In this document: one piece after another, positions 36,657-43,586 of the stretch
Layout: every line of letters starts with the position of its first letter
Position numbering within the stretch: position 1 is the first letter of the stretch
The notes under the pieces: generated by a model
Database searches by the model: none
Told to the model about the DNA's origin: nothing
The model's input: only the letters and a program-made list of their open reading frames with translations
From: Betaproteobacteria bacterium
Lineage (GTDB): Bacteria > Pseudomonadota > Gammaproteobacteria > Burkholderiales > SG8-39
DNA: 64,000 bases
Assembly: GCA_009693235.1 (NCBI GenBank)
Contig: SHXR01000004.1
Location: 1-64,000 of the forward strand
Direction of reading: 5' to 3'
Translations under genes and position numbers: made by a program

Positions 36657-37661
36657 GTGCAGCGCATACCCCTTATCACCTATCTCACACTCATCCTGCT
36701 GACGTCTGGCATTGGCTCTGTCTTCGCTGCCGACAAACTGAAATTCGGCATGTTGCGCGTGCCAAACGCCTCCTATATTGGCATCGAGCGCGGTTTCTTC
36801 GCCGAGCAGAACCTCGACATCGAAGTCGTTTATTTTCGCTCAGGTGCGGAACTCGTTCCGTCGCTGGCGACCGGACAGATCGACATCGCCGCCACCACCG
36901 CCGGTGCCGCGCTCTACAACAGCATTGCGCAAGGCGTGAAGGTGAAAATCGTCGCCGACTATCAAAGCCTGCGGCCCGATGAACCATCCGGCAGCACCAA
37001 CTGGATCGTCGTAAGGAAGGCGCTCATCGATTCCGGAACGTTCAAGACACCGGCCGACGCGAAGGGCAAGGCGATCGCCATCACCGCCCGCGGGCAGATC
37101 ACCCACTTTTTTGCCGGGCGCTTTCTGGAGAACGCCGGCCTCACCGAAAAAGATGCACGCTTGGTCACGATGTCGTATCCGGATATGCTTGCAGCGTTCA
37201 AAGGTGGCTCGATCGATGTCGCGATGTGGATCGATCCGTTCATGACCATCGGCGAGCAGAACGGTTTCTCCAAGCGTTTCATGAGCGTCGCGGAAATCAT
37301 GCCCGATCTCACCGTTGGGGTGGTGATGTACGGGGAACGGCTCACCGAGAAGGATCGTAAGATGGGCGAGCGCTTCATGGCGGGCTTTCACAAGGCGAAT
37401 CGGTGGCTGCGTGCCAACATCAATGATCCGTCGGGCCGCAAGGACATTGCGAAGATCTATCAGAAGTACATCCCGGTCGAGGATGCGTCGGCCTATGAAC
37501 GCGTCGCGATTGGCGTCGGACGTGATTCACTCACACCAAACGTCGATGGTCCGAACGGATTGCGGGTGCAACGCGACTGGTACGCCAAGCAAGGATTGAT
37601 TCCCAAACTCCCGGATCTGAAAGACGCGGTGGATCCGTCTTTCGCGCAAACGCTCAAGTAA
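36657..37661 (+). CDS. NitT/TauT-family ABC transporter substrate-binding protein
   Basis: 334 residues. The signal peptide is QRIPLITYLTLILLTSGIGSVFA, then DKLKFGMLRVPNASYIGIERGFFAEQNLDIE, the SsuA/TauA/ThiY fold opening. LATGQIDIAATTAGAAL and the QNGFSKRF segment follow. I chose the GTG at 36657 because GGAG lies 9 bases upstream and the mature signal peptide begins there; ATGs at 36642 and 36627 are alternatives. The ATPase and permease follow, so a full importer is encoded. Ligands in this family include nitrate, taurine, sulfonates, thiamine precursors and aromatic acids. Ligand unknown. Confidence 0.85.
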   Translation: MQRIPLITYLTLILLTSGIGSVFAADKLKFGMLRVPNASYIGIERGFFAEQNLDIEVVYFRSGAELVPSLATGQIDIAATTAGAALYNSIAQGVKVKIVADYQSLRPDEPSGSTNWIVVRKALIDSGTFKTPADAKGKAIAITARGQITHFFAGRFLENAGLTEKDARLVTMSYPDMLAAFKGGSIDVAMWIDPFMTIGEQNGFSKRFMSVAEIMPDLTVGVVMYGERLTEKDRKMGERFMAGFHKANRWLRANINDPSGRKDIAKIYQKYIPVEDASAYERVAIGVGRDSLTPNVDGPNGLRVQRDWYAKQGLIPKLPDLKDAVDPSFAQTLK

Positions 37662-37664
37662 CGC

Positions 37665-38501
37665 GTGCCGGACAAAATCGTCATCCGCGAGGTCGGGCGA
37701 ACCTTTGACGTCAAGGGCGGTGTGTTTGCGGCACTCGATCGCGTTTCGCTTGATGTGCAGGACAAAGAATTTCTTTGCATCGTCGGTCCCAGCGGATGCG
37801 GTAAATCCACCTTGCTTCGCATGCTGGGCGGGCTCGAACATCCCACCAGCGGCATCCTCACGATCCACCACGGGGAAGCCGATCGCCCACTGACGGCGAT
37901 GATCTTCCAGGAAGAATCGGTGTTCCCCTGGCTCACGGTAGAAAAGAACGCCGCCTACGGCCTCAAGGTCACCGGCACTTGGCGCGGGCCGGAAAGCGTC
38001 GAACGGGTCGACTACTTTCTGGAGAAGACGGGCCTCGCACGCTTTCGTACGTTCTATCCGTATCAGCTCTCGGGCGGTATGAAGCAGCGCTTGTCGGTGG
38101 CGCGTGCGTTCGTGACCAATCCGGAAATTCTGCTGATGGACGAGCCATTCGCCGCCCTCGACGAACAGAACAAACTCCTTCTCCAACAAGAACTCGGCAA
38201 GCTCTGGGAAGAAAATCGCGGCACGGTGGTGTTCATCACGCATAGCCTCGATGAAGCGGTGCTGCTTGGCGATCGCGTGCTGGTGATGAGCTCAGCACCC
38301 GGCCGAATCAAACAATCTATTCCGATTCCGTTCGAACGTCCCCGCACCTTGATGTCGTTACGACGCACACCTGAGTTCAATCGCATCACGCAAGAACTCT
38401 GGGATCTGCTGCGCGATGAAGTCGAACGAGCGCGCGCCGAGGAGTCGGGGCGGGTCGCGGCCACGGCCACAGTGACGATCAACGCTGAGTCGGCGGGATA
38501 G
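37665..38501 (+). CDS. NitT/TauT-family ABC transporter ATPase
   Basis: 278 residues. Walker A is GPSGCGKST, the signature is LSGGMKQRLSVARAF, Walker B is ILLMDEPFAALDEQ, and the H-loop is FITHSLDEAV. The start is a GTG 3 bases after the receptor stop. This is the SsuB/TauB-type subunit; it is followed by the permease at 38521. Confidence 0.92.
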   Translation: MPDKIVIREVGRTFDVKGGVFAALDRVSLDVQDKEFLCIVGPSGCGKSTLLRMLGGLEHPTSGILTIHHGEADRPLTAMIFQEESVFPWLTVEKNAAYGLKVTGTWRGPESVERVDYFLEKTGLARFRTFYPYQLSGGMKQRLSVARAFVTNPEILLMDEPFAALDEQNKLLLQQELGKLWEENRGTVVFITHSLDEAVLLGDRVLVMSSAPGRIKQSIPIPFERPRTLMSLRRTPEFNRITQELWDLLRDEVERARAEESGRVAATATVTINAESAG

Positions 38502-38520
38502 GTTCTTCAACATAGCCGCC

Positions 38521-39321
38521 ATGCCAACCCCACTGCCCGCCTCTCCCCGCCGGCGCACCTTGCGCCAGCAACGCTGGATACCGATGTGGATCGTCTCACC
38601 GCTTGCATTGCTATTGCTCTGGGAAGCGTGCGCACGGCTTGGTTTCATCGAAGTGCGGTTCTTCCCCGCGCCATCGACCATCTTCGCCAAATTATGGGAA
38701 CTGATTGGCACGGCCGGCTTCTGGATCGATGTCGGCACGAGTCTGCGCCGCATGTTCATCGGCTTTTTCATGGGCGCGATTCCTGGATTGATCGTCGGAC
38801 TTGCGATGGGACTCTTTCGCCCGGTGCGCGAAATTTGTCAGCCACTCGTTGCCGCACTCTATCCGCTCCCCAAGATCGCCATACTGCCTTTGATCCTCCT
38901 CATCTTCGGCATCGGCGAACTATCGAAGTACGTGATCGTCGCGATCGGCGTGTTCTTCCTCATGACGATCAACACCTTCGCGGGCGTCGCGAATATTCCC
39001 GCCATCTACTTCGATGTGGCGCGCAACTTGCGCGCGTCCCGCTGGCACATTTACCTCACGGTCGCGTTGCCCGGTGCCCTGCCCGGCATCTTCACGGGGC
39101 TACGCGTGTGCATGGGCGTCGCGCTGCTATTGCTGGTCGCGGCCGAATTCGTCGGCGCGGAGGAAGGGATCGGCTATCGCATCTGGTGGGCGTGGTCGGT
39201 GTTCTGGGTCACCAACATGTACGTCGGGTTCGCGGTGATCGCCCTGCTCGGATTTCTCTCGGCCTACTTCGTCGATTGGCTAGAACGAAGGTTTTTGCCG
39301 TGGCAAAGAAGGCAGACGTAG
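38521..39321 (+). CDS. NitT/TauT-family ABC transporter permease
   Basis: 266 residues with about six transmembrane helices. PMWIVSPLALLLLWEAC is the first, PLPKIAILPLILLIFGIGELSK and the cytoplasmic EAA-type loop (YFDVARNLRASRWHIYLTVALPGALPGIFTGLR) fit the SsuC/TauC family. The ribosome-binding site is weak and 19 bases separate it from the ATPase stop, consistent with coupled translation. The three genes 36657-39321 form one importer unit. Confidence 0.9.
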   Translation: MPTPLPASPRRRTLRQQRWIPMWIVSPLALLLLWEACARLGFIEVRFFPAPSTIFAKLWELIGTAGFWIDVGTSLRRMFIGFFMGAIPGLIVGLAMGLFRPVREICQPLVAALYPLPKIAILPLILLIFGIGELSKYVIVAIGVFFLMTINTFAGVANIPAIYFDVARNLRASRWHIYLTVALPGALPGIFTGLRVCMGVALLLLVAAEFVGAEEGIGYRIWWAWSVFWVTNMYVGFAVIALLGFLSAYFVDWLERRFLPWQRRQT

Positions 39322-39361
39322 GGACGACCGCACAAAATTCTCTCTTACGGAGGGCAACGCA

Positions 39362-39390
39362 CCACATGGTCATGTAGAATGACTATGTGG
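39362..39390 (+). promoter_or_regulatory. Inverted repeat over a -10-like box, toxin-antitoxin operator candidate
   Basis: CCACAT (39362-39367) plus GTCAT (39369-39373) mirror ATGAC (39379-39383) plus ATGTGG (39385-39390). A TAGAAT hexamer (39375-39380) resembling a -10 box lies in the centre, and the antitoxin gene starts 35 bases later with AAGGAG. An imperfect palindrome over the promoter is how Phd/YefM-type operons autoregulate. No good -35 box is obvious. Confidence 0.5.
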
Positions 39391-39424
39391 ACGGCGGACC
39401 GCGTCTGACCGGCAAGGAGCCATC

Positions 39425-39555
39425 ATGAAGCAGATCAACATCGCCCAGGCCAAGGCGCAGTTATCCGAACTGGTCAACCGGGCAGTGTCATCGGGATGGC
39501 AAAGCTCGCCGACGATTTCGATGCGCCGCTGCCGGACTTCGCGCCTTATCGCTAG
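39425..39555 (+). pseudogene. Phd/YefM-type antitoxin with internal deletion
   Basis: The N-terminus MKQINIAQAKAQLSELVNRAV is that of a Phd-family antitoxin, with AAGGAG 8 bases before the ATG. From about 39490 the frame runs on as unrelated residues, but one frame over reads MAKLADDFDAPLPDFAPYR and stops at TAG (39553-39555), the typical C-terminal toxin-neutralising tail of these antitoxins. The middle, normally about 35-45 residues, is missing. The net frame change shows the deletion is out of frame. So the toxin at 39574 lacks its usual partner unless translation shifts frame or an antitoxin is encoded elsewhere. Confidence 0.75.
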
Positions 39556-39573
39556 ACACGACGTGCGGGCACC

Positions 39574-39960
39574 ATGTGCTTACTGCTCGACTCTCATATT
39601 TTTCTTTGGTGGGTGACCAACGATCGCCGCTTAACGCCCAAGGTTCGACGCGTAATTTCGTCAGACACGAGTGATTGTCTGCTGAGCCACGCGAGCGTTT
39701 GGGAAATGGCGATCAAGGTATCGCTCGGAAAGCTCCATTTGGATCGTCCGGTCGGTCGGTTCGTCGAGGATCAATGCGCGTTGAATGGTTTCAGCCTCCT
39801 CGCCATCGCGTTTCGGCATGTCATCGCCGTCGAATCACTCCCGTGGCATCACCGCGATCCGTTCGATCGTCTGCTTGCCGCACAAGCGAAGGAAGACGGC
39901 CTCACGTTGGTGACGCGTGACGCGAACCTTGCACAATACGGTATTAAGACGATCGGCTGA
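39574..39960 (+). CDS. PIN-domain toxin of VapC type
   Basis: 128 residues, full-length for the family. The four acidic residues of the PIN active site are D6 (LLLDSHIFLWW), E44 (SVWEMAIK), D98 (HRDPFDRLLAAQA) and D116 (LVTRDANL). PIN toxins are Mg-dependent RNases that cut tRNA or rRNA. The ATG lies 18 bases after the end of the broken antitoxin frame. No ribosome-binding site is clear, so it probably depended on translation of the antitoxin. Its reading frame is intact while the antitoxin is not; reduced expression may explain survival. Confidence 0.88.
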   Translation: MCLLLDSHIFLWWVTNDRRLTPKVRRVISSDTSDCLLSHASVWEMAIKVSLGKLHLDRPVGRFVEDQCALNGFSLLAIAFRHVIAVESLPWHHRDPFDRLLAAQAKEDGLTLVTRDANLAQYGIKTIG

Positions 39961-39993
39961 CACGTGGCCGCCGTTGGCGCCAAGCCGGCAGCC

Positions 39994-41211
39994 CTACCCC
40001 ATCCCCGCCAACGCCTCCTCGACCCGCCCGGCAATCGCTCCGGATACAACAATCGGACGATCTGCCTGCAGAGGCAGCGTCACTTCGGCGCGCGCCTCCG
40101 ATGAGGCGATCATCGCCAGACACACATCGAGATTGGCAGCGCCCCAGCGCGCGTCGTGGGTAACAGGCTGCCCGGCGATTGCATCGGCAAGTTCATCGAG
40201 GACGGGTGTGCGCCCCTGCGGCAAGCCATCGATACCGATCGTGCACTGTATCCAATCGGCACTGACTTGCACGCCTTCGGGAACGAGGCGCACGTCGCCC
40301 CGCTCGCAGCTGGCGATCATCAGGCCAAAGAACGCTGGAAATTCGCCTGTTTTGATCAGCTCTGCCTGCCGCGAGGTCGACGCATATTTCGCCGCACCCG
40401 CAACCTCGGTGGGACCGGCACGCAATTGCTTGCGCGCGGTGGCGTACTCGTAGCTTGCGCGGCGTCCCGTCTCACTGATGCCGCATGTGAGGTCAGTGCC
40501 TGGCAGATGGTCGTAGCCAGAATAGAACAATGACGCGCTAGCCCCATCTACAAACTGCATGAACGTGCTGAATGCGCCATCGCCTGGGCGTTCACGATCC
40601 CAATCGCCGATCGTTGCACGCACGGTGCGGGGCACGGCGCCACCTGCCAGATAACGGACCATATCAATCTGATGCGCGGCTTGCCGGTAGACGGTGCCAC
40701 CGCCTTGCGCACGATCGAATTCCGCTGCCAGACGCGGCCGAAACATCCAGTCGGTGTAGTTGAGTCCGTTGATCGCTCGCAGCCGCCCGAGCTTTCCGGA
40801 GGCAATGACTGCCCGCATGATCTGCATGCCCGGCTCGAAACTCTGCGAGTGTCCCACGACCAGTGTGCGCTTGGCCCGATCACTCGCTGCCAGCATCGCT
40901 TGCGATTGCGGCCTGCTCACCGCCATCGGCTTTTCGACGATGACGTGCTTGCCCGCATTGAGTGCGGCGGTGACATGTTCGGCATGCAACCAAGTGGGGG
41001 TGGCAACAAAAATAGCGTCGATGTCACGCGCCGCGCATAACGCGTCGAGGCTTGCATAGCGCGCAAGGTCGGGTTGCGCTGCGTAGGCCGCGAGCGCTTC
41101 CGGCCGTACATCGCAGACTGCAGCCAGCCGAACGTGCGGATGCGCCTCGACATACGGCGCCATCGCCCGGCCGGCGGGCCCAAGACCGAGAATCCCGAGC
41201 GCTGCCTTCAC
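39994..41211 (-). CDS. Gfo/Idh/MocA-family oxidoreductase, dihydrodiol dehydrogenase-like
   Basis: 405 residues. The Rossmann GILGLGPAGRAMAPYV binds NAD(P), and HVIVEKPMAVSRPQSQAML contains the conserved EKP lysine. YRQAAHQIDMVRYLAGG includes the active-site histidine. It starts with a GTG, 8 bases after the stop of a phthalate 4,5-dioxygenase-like oxygenase. In Pht4-type phthalate pathways the cis-4,5-dihydrodiol dehydrogenase belongs to this very family, has about this length and lies beside the oxygenase, which makes a dihydrodiol dehydrogenase the best guess. It may act on another carboxylated ring. Confidence 0.82.
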   Translation of the reverse strand: MKAALGILGLGPAGRAMAPYVEAHPHVRLAAVCDVRPEALAAYAAQPDLARYASLDALCAARDIDAIFVATPTWLHAEHVTAALNAGKHVIVEKPMAVSRPQSQAMLAASDRAKRTLVVGHSQSFEPGMQIMRAVIASGKLGRLRAINGLNYTDWMFRPRLAAEFDRAQGGGTVYRQAAHQIDMVRYLAGGAVPRTVRATIGDWDRERPGDGAFSTFMQFVDGASASLFYSGYDHLPGTDLTCGISETGRRASYEYATARKQLRAGPTEVAGAAKYASTSRQAELIKTGEFPAFFGLMIASCERGDVRLVPEGVQVSADWIQCTIGIDGLPQGRTPVLDELADAIAGQPVTHDARWGAANLDVCLAMIASSEARAEVTLPLQADRPIVVSGAIAGRVEEALAGMG

Positions 41212-41219
41212 GCGGGCAA

Positions 41220-42470
41220 CTACTTCGCGGTCACCAGATTGCTGCGTTCGGCGGCATCGAACATCGCATTGATTTCCGCGACGATCGGCGAATGCCGAAT
41301 GGCTTGATGTTTGAACAGCTCGGCGCGAAACATCGATGTTTCCCCGAGCTTGTTGTGCTCGATGGGCAGTTCAATGCAGCGATTGAGCGCCGGGTCGCGC
41401 ACCGTACCGATTGGGTCCAGCCCGGCCTCGATGCGTTCGAGTTGTTCCTTGTGCATGCGGCGCAGCATCACAATGCCGACGTCCGACGATGCGAGCATTT
41501 CCTTGCTGCGATCGGCGATCGGCCCTTGACCTGCCCACACCGCGACGTCCTGACCATCGATGAAATCGACGATCCGCTCGCCCTTCGCATCGAAGAGCGG
41601 CACTTCGTAACTGGGAATGACCGTTTGCTTGGCGGGCCTGGCGCCCTCGGCACGATAGACGTTGTACCAAATGTGCCATGTGTTGGTGTCATCGATTGGC
41701 ACGCGAATCTGCAATTGATGGATGCCCGCACCGCCCACGAGCAACGTAATCGGGAATACCACCGGATGGCCAATCTTCCAGTCATCGTCTACTTCGGTAC
41801 GCCCTTCGAGGACGCGCCGCTTGATGATGCCGTATTCGAACGGATCAAAACCGATCTTCACGTTCTTCCGCGTGAAAAGGCGGGTCTGTTCGGTGCTGCC
41901 ACCGGTACTTAGCCAGTAATTGAGCAAATGCCCATGGAGCCATTGCACATGATGCGGATCGACGGAGTTTTCCATCGCCTGCAGCCAGTTGCAATCGACC
42001 ATCGCATGACCGATATCGCGCAGCACGTTGTCCCACACATAAAGATCGAAGCGCGGCAGTAACGGCGCAGGCTTTGGACCCATATAGGCAAACACCAGAC
42101 CACCCAACTCTTCGGCCGGATAGGCCTTGATCCGCGCCTGCGGATTCAGCCGTGATTCGGCCGGCTGCTCGATGCATTGACCATCATGCGAGTAAAGCCA
42201 GCCGTGATAGCCGCAGCGAATGCCGCTCTTCTCGCAGATGGCGACCGACAGATCCGCGCGCCGATGCGCACATTGCCGATCGACCACGCCCACTTTTCCG
42301 TTGCCGTCGCGAAAGACGATGAGGTCTTCGCACATGAGGCGCTTTTTCACCGGACGCGAACCAATCTCGGCCGAGGTGGCAATCGGCATCCAATAGCGGC
42401 GCAGCAGCTCACCGGTCGGCGTGCCAGGCCCGACACGGGTCAATCGTTCATTTTCTTCCACGGACAGCAT
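41220..42470 (-). CDS. Rieske oxygenase, phthalate 4,5-dioxygenase-like
   Basis: 416 residues. Rieske centre C67-A-H69-RR and C86-GY-H89-GW; mononuclear iron in ENSVDPHHVQWLHGH. MLSVEENERLTRVGPGTPTGELLRRYWMP is the opening of the phthalate 4,5-dioxygenase/OphA2-like branch, which has no beta subunit. GAGGAG precedes the ATG. The dihydrodiol dehydrogenase-type Gfo/Idh gene follows directly. The reductase (Pht2-like) is missing from the window. Substrate could be phthalate or a related aromatic di-acid; this is inference from context. Confidence 0.88.
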   Translation of the reverse strand: MLSVEENERLTRVGPGTPTGELLRRYWMPIATSAEIGSRPVKKRLMCEDLIVFRDGNGKVGVVDRQCAHRRADLSVAICEKSGIRCGYHGWLYSHDGQCIEQPAESRLNPQARIKAYPAEELGGLVFAYMGPKPAPLLPRFDLYVWDNVLRDIGHAMVDCNWLQAMENSVDPHHVQWLHGHLLNYWLSTGGSTEQTRLFTRKNVKIGFDPFEYGIIKRRVLEGRTEVDDDWKIGHPVVFPITLLVGGAGIHQLQIRVPIDDTNTWHIWYNVYRAEGARPAKQTVIPSYEVPLFDAKGERIVDFIDGQDVAVWAGQGPIADRSKEMLASSDVGIVMLRRMHKEQLERIEAGLDPIGTVRDPALNRCIELPIEHNKLGETSMFRAELFKHQAIRHSPIVAEINAMFDAAERSNLVTAK

Positions 42471-42615
42471 GCCTCGATCTCCTCACAACACCATCGTGGA
42501 CCGCACGATAGCACTCGCTGCAACCGGAACCAATACCGCGCGGGCGATATTACAATGGTAAGCACAACCGCTCAATGAGGCGGCCATGCCCACCACCCGC
42601 CGGAGGAGACCTGTC

Positions 42616-43584
42616 GTGAATCGAGTCGTGTTGATCGTTGTGACTGCCATCGGCCTCTTGGCAGCGTTACCCGGCGCGGCGCAGGATTATCCCAATCGTC
42701 CGATCAAGCTCGTGGCGCCCTATCCGCCCGGTGGCCAAGCCGATGTGATCGGCCGGCTGGTGTGCCTCCACATGGGCCCACTGCTCAATCAGCAATGCGT
42801 CGTCGAGAATCGACCCGGTGCGGGCGGTGTTCCCGGTACCGAATTCGTCGTGAAATCGCCGCCAGACGGCTATGTACTGCTGCTCGCCGATTCGGGTCAA
42901 TGGGCCGTCGCCCCGGCCATGATGGCCAAGCCGTCCTACGACCCGGTGAAGGATTTGGCGCCGGTGGGTCTCATTACCACCTCATCGATGTTTATCGCGG
43001 TGCACGCCTCGGTACCCGCGAACAACTTGCAGGAGTTCATCGCGCTGGTTCGCTCCAAGCCGGGCACGATGCAGTACGGCTCCTCGGGCAACGCGACGGT
43101 GCATCATCTCGCCATGGAGACCTTCAAGGCGGCGATGGGTCTTGATATGCAACACATCCCGTACAAAGGCGCGGGCCAATCGGTACCGGCATTGGCGAGC
43201 GGGCAAATTTCCGTGGTGCTCGCCGGACTCACCAATCTCGCACCGTTTGCCAAAACCGGTCAGGTGAAAGTGCTTGGGGCGACCACCCAGAAGCGCTCGC
43301 CCCTCGCGCCCAATGTCGCAGGCATGGCGGAAGTCGGTGCGACCGGCGTCGATTTCCCGGGCGAACTCGCGCTCTTCGCACCGACCGGCACGCCGCGCCC
43401 GATCATCGACAAGCTCTCCACGGCACTGCAGGCCGCCGGTCGAACGCCCGAGTTTGCCACCCGCCTGCATGCGGTTGGCATTGAGCCTGCGACCACCACC
43501 CCGGAACAACTCGCCGAAATCATCCGCGCGGATCAAGACAAATACCGCCGCGCCATCAAGCTCACCGGCGCGAAGGTAGAGTAG
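42616..43584 (+). CDS. Bug/TctC-family solute receptor
   Basis: 322 residues. The ATG at 42586 would fuse a basic PTTRRRRPV onto the signal; instead the GTG at 42616, with GGAGGAG 8 bases upstream, gives VNRVVLIVVTAIGLLAALPGAAQ as a clean signal peptide. Then DYPNRPIKLVAPYPPGGQADVIGRL, a cysteine pair in VCLHMGPLLNQQCVVENRPGAGG, SPPDGYV and HIPYKGAG. The cysteines could form a disulfide in the periplasm. It is first in a plus-strand operon with the CoxL-like enzyme (2 bases between), another Bug gene and a cupin. Confidence 0.9.
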   Translation: MNRVVLIVVTAIGLLAALPGAAQDYPNRPIKLVAPYPPGGQADVIGRLVCLHMGPLLNQQCVVENRPGAGGVPGTEFVVKSPPDGYVLLLADSGQWAVAPAMMAKPSYDPVKDLAPVGLITTSSMFIAVHASVPANNLQEFIALVRSKPGTMQYGSSGNATVHHLAMETFKAAMGLDMQHIPYKGAGQSVPALASGQISVVLAGLTNLAPFAKTGQVKVLGATTQKRSPLAPNVAGMAEVGATGVDFPGELALFAPTGTPRPIIDKLSTALQAAGRTPEFATRLHAVGIEPATTTPEQLAEIIRADQDKYRRAIKLTGAKVE

Positions 43585-43586
43585 GC

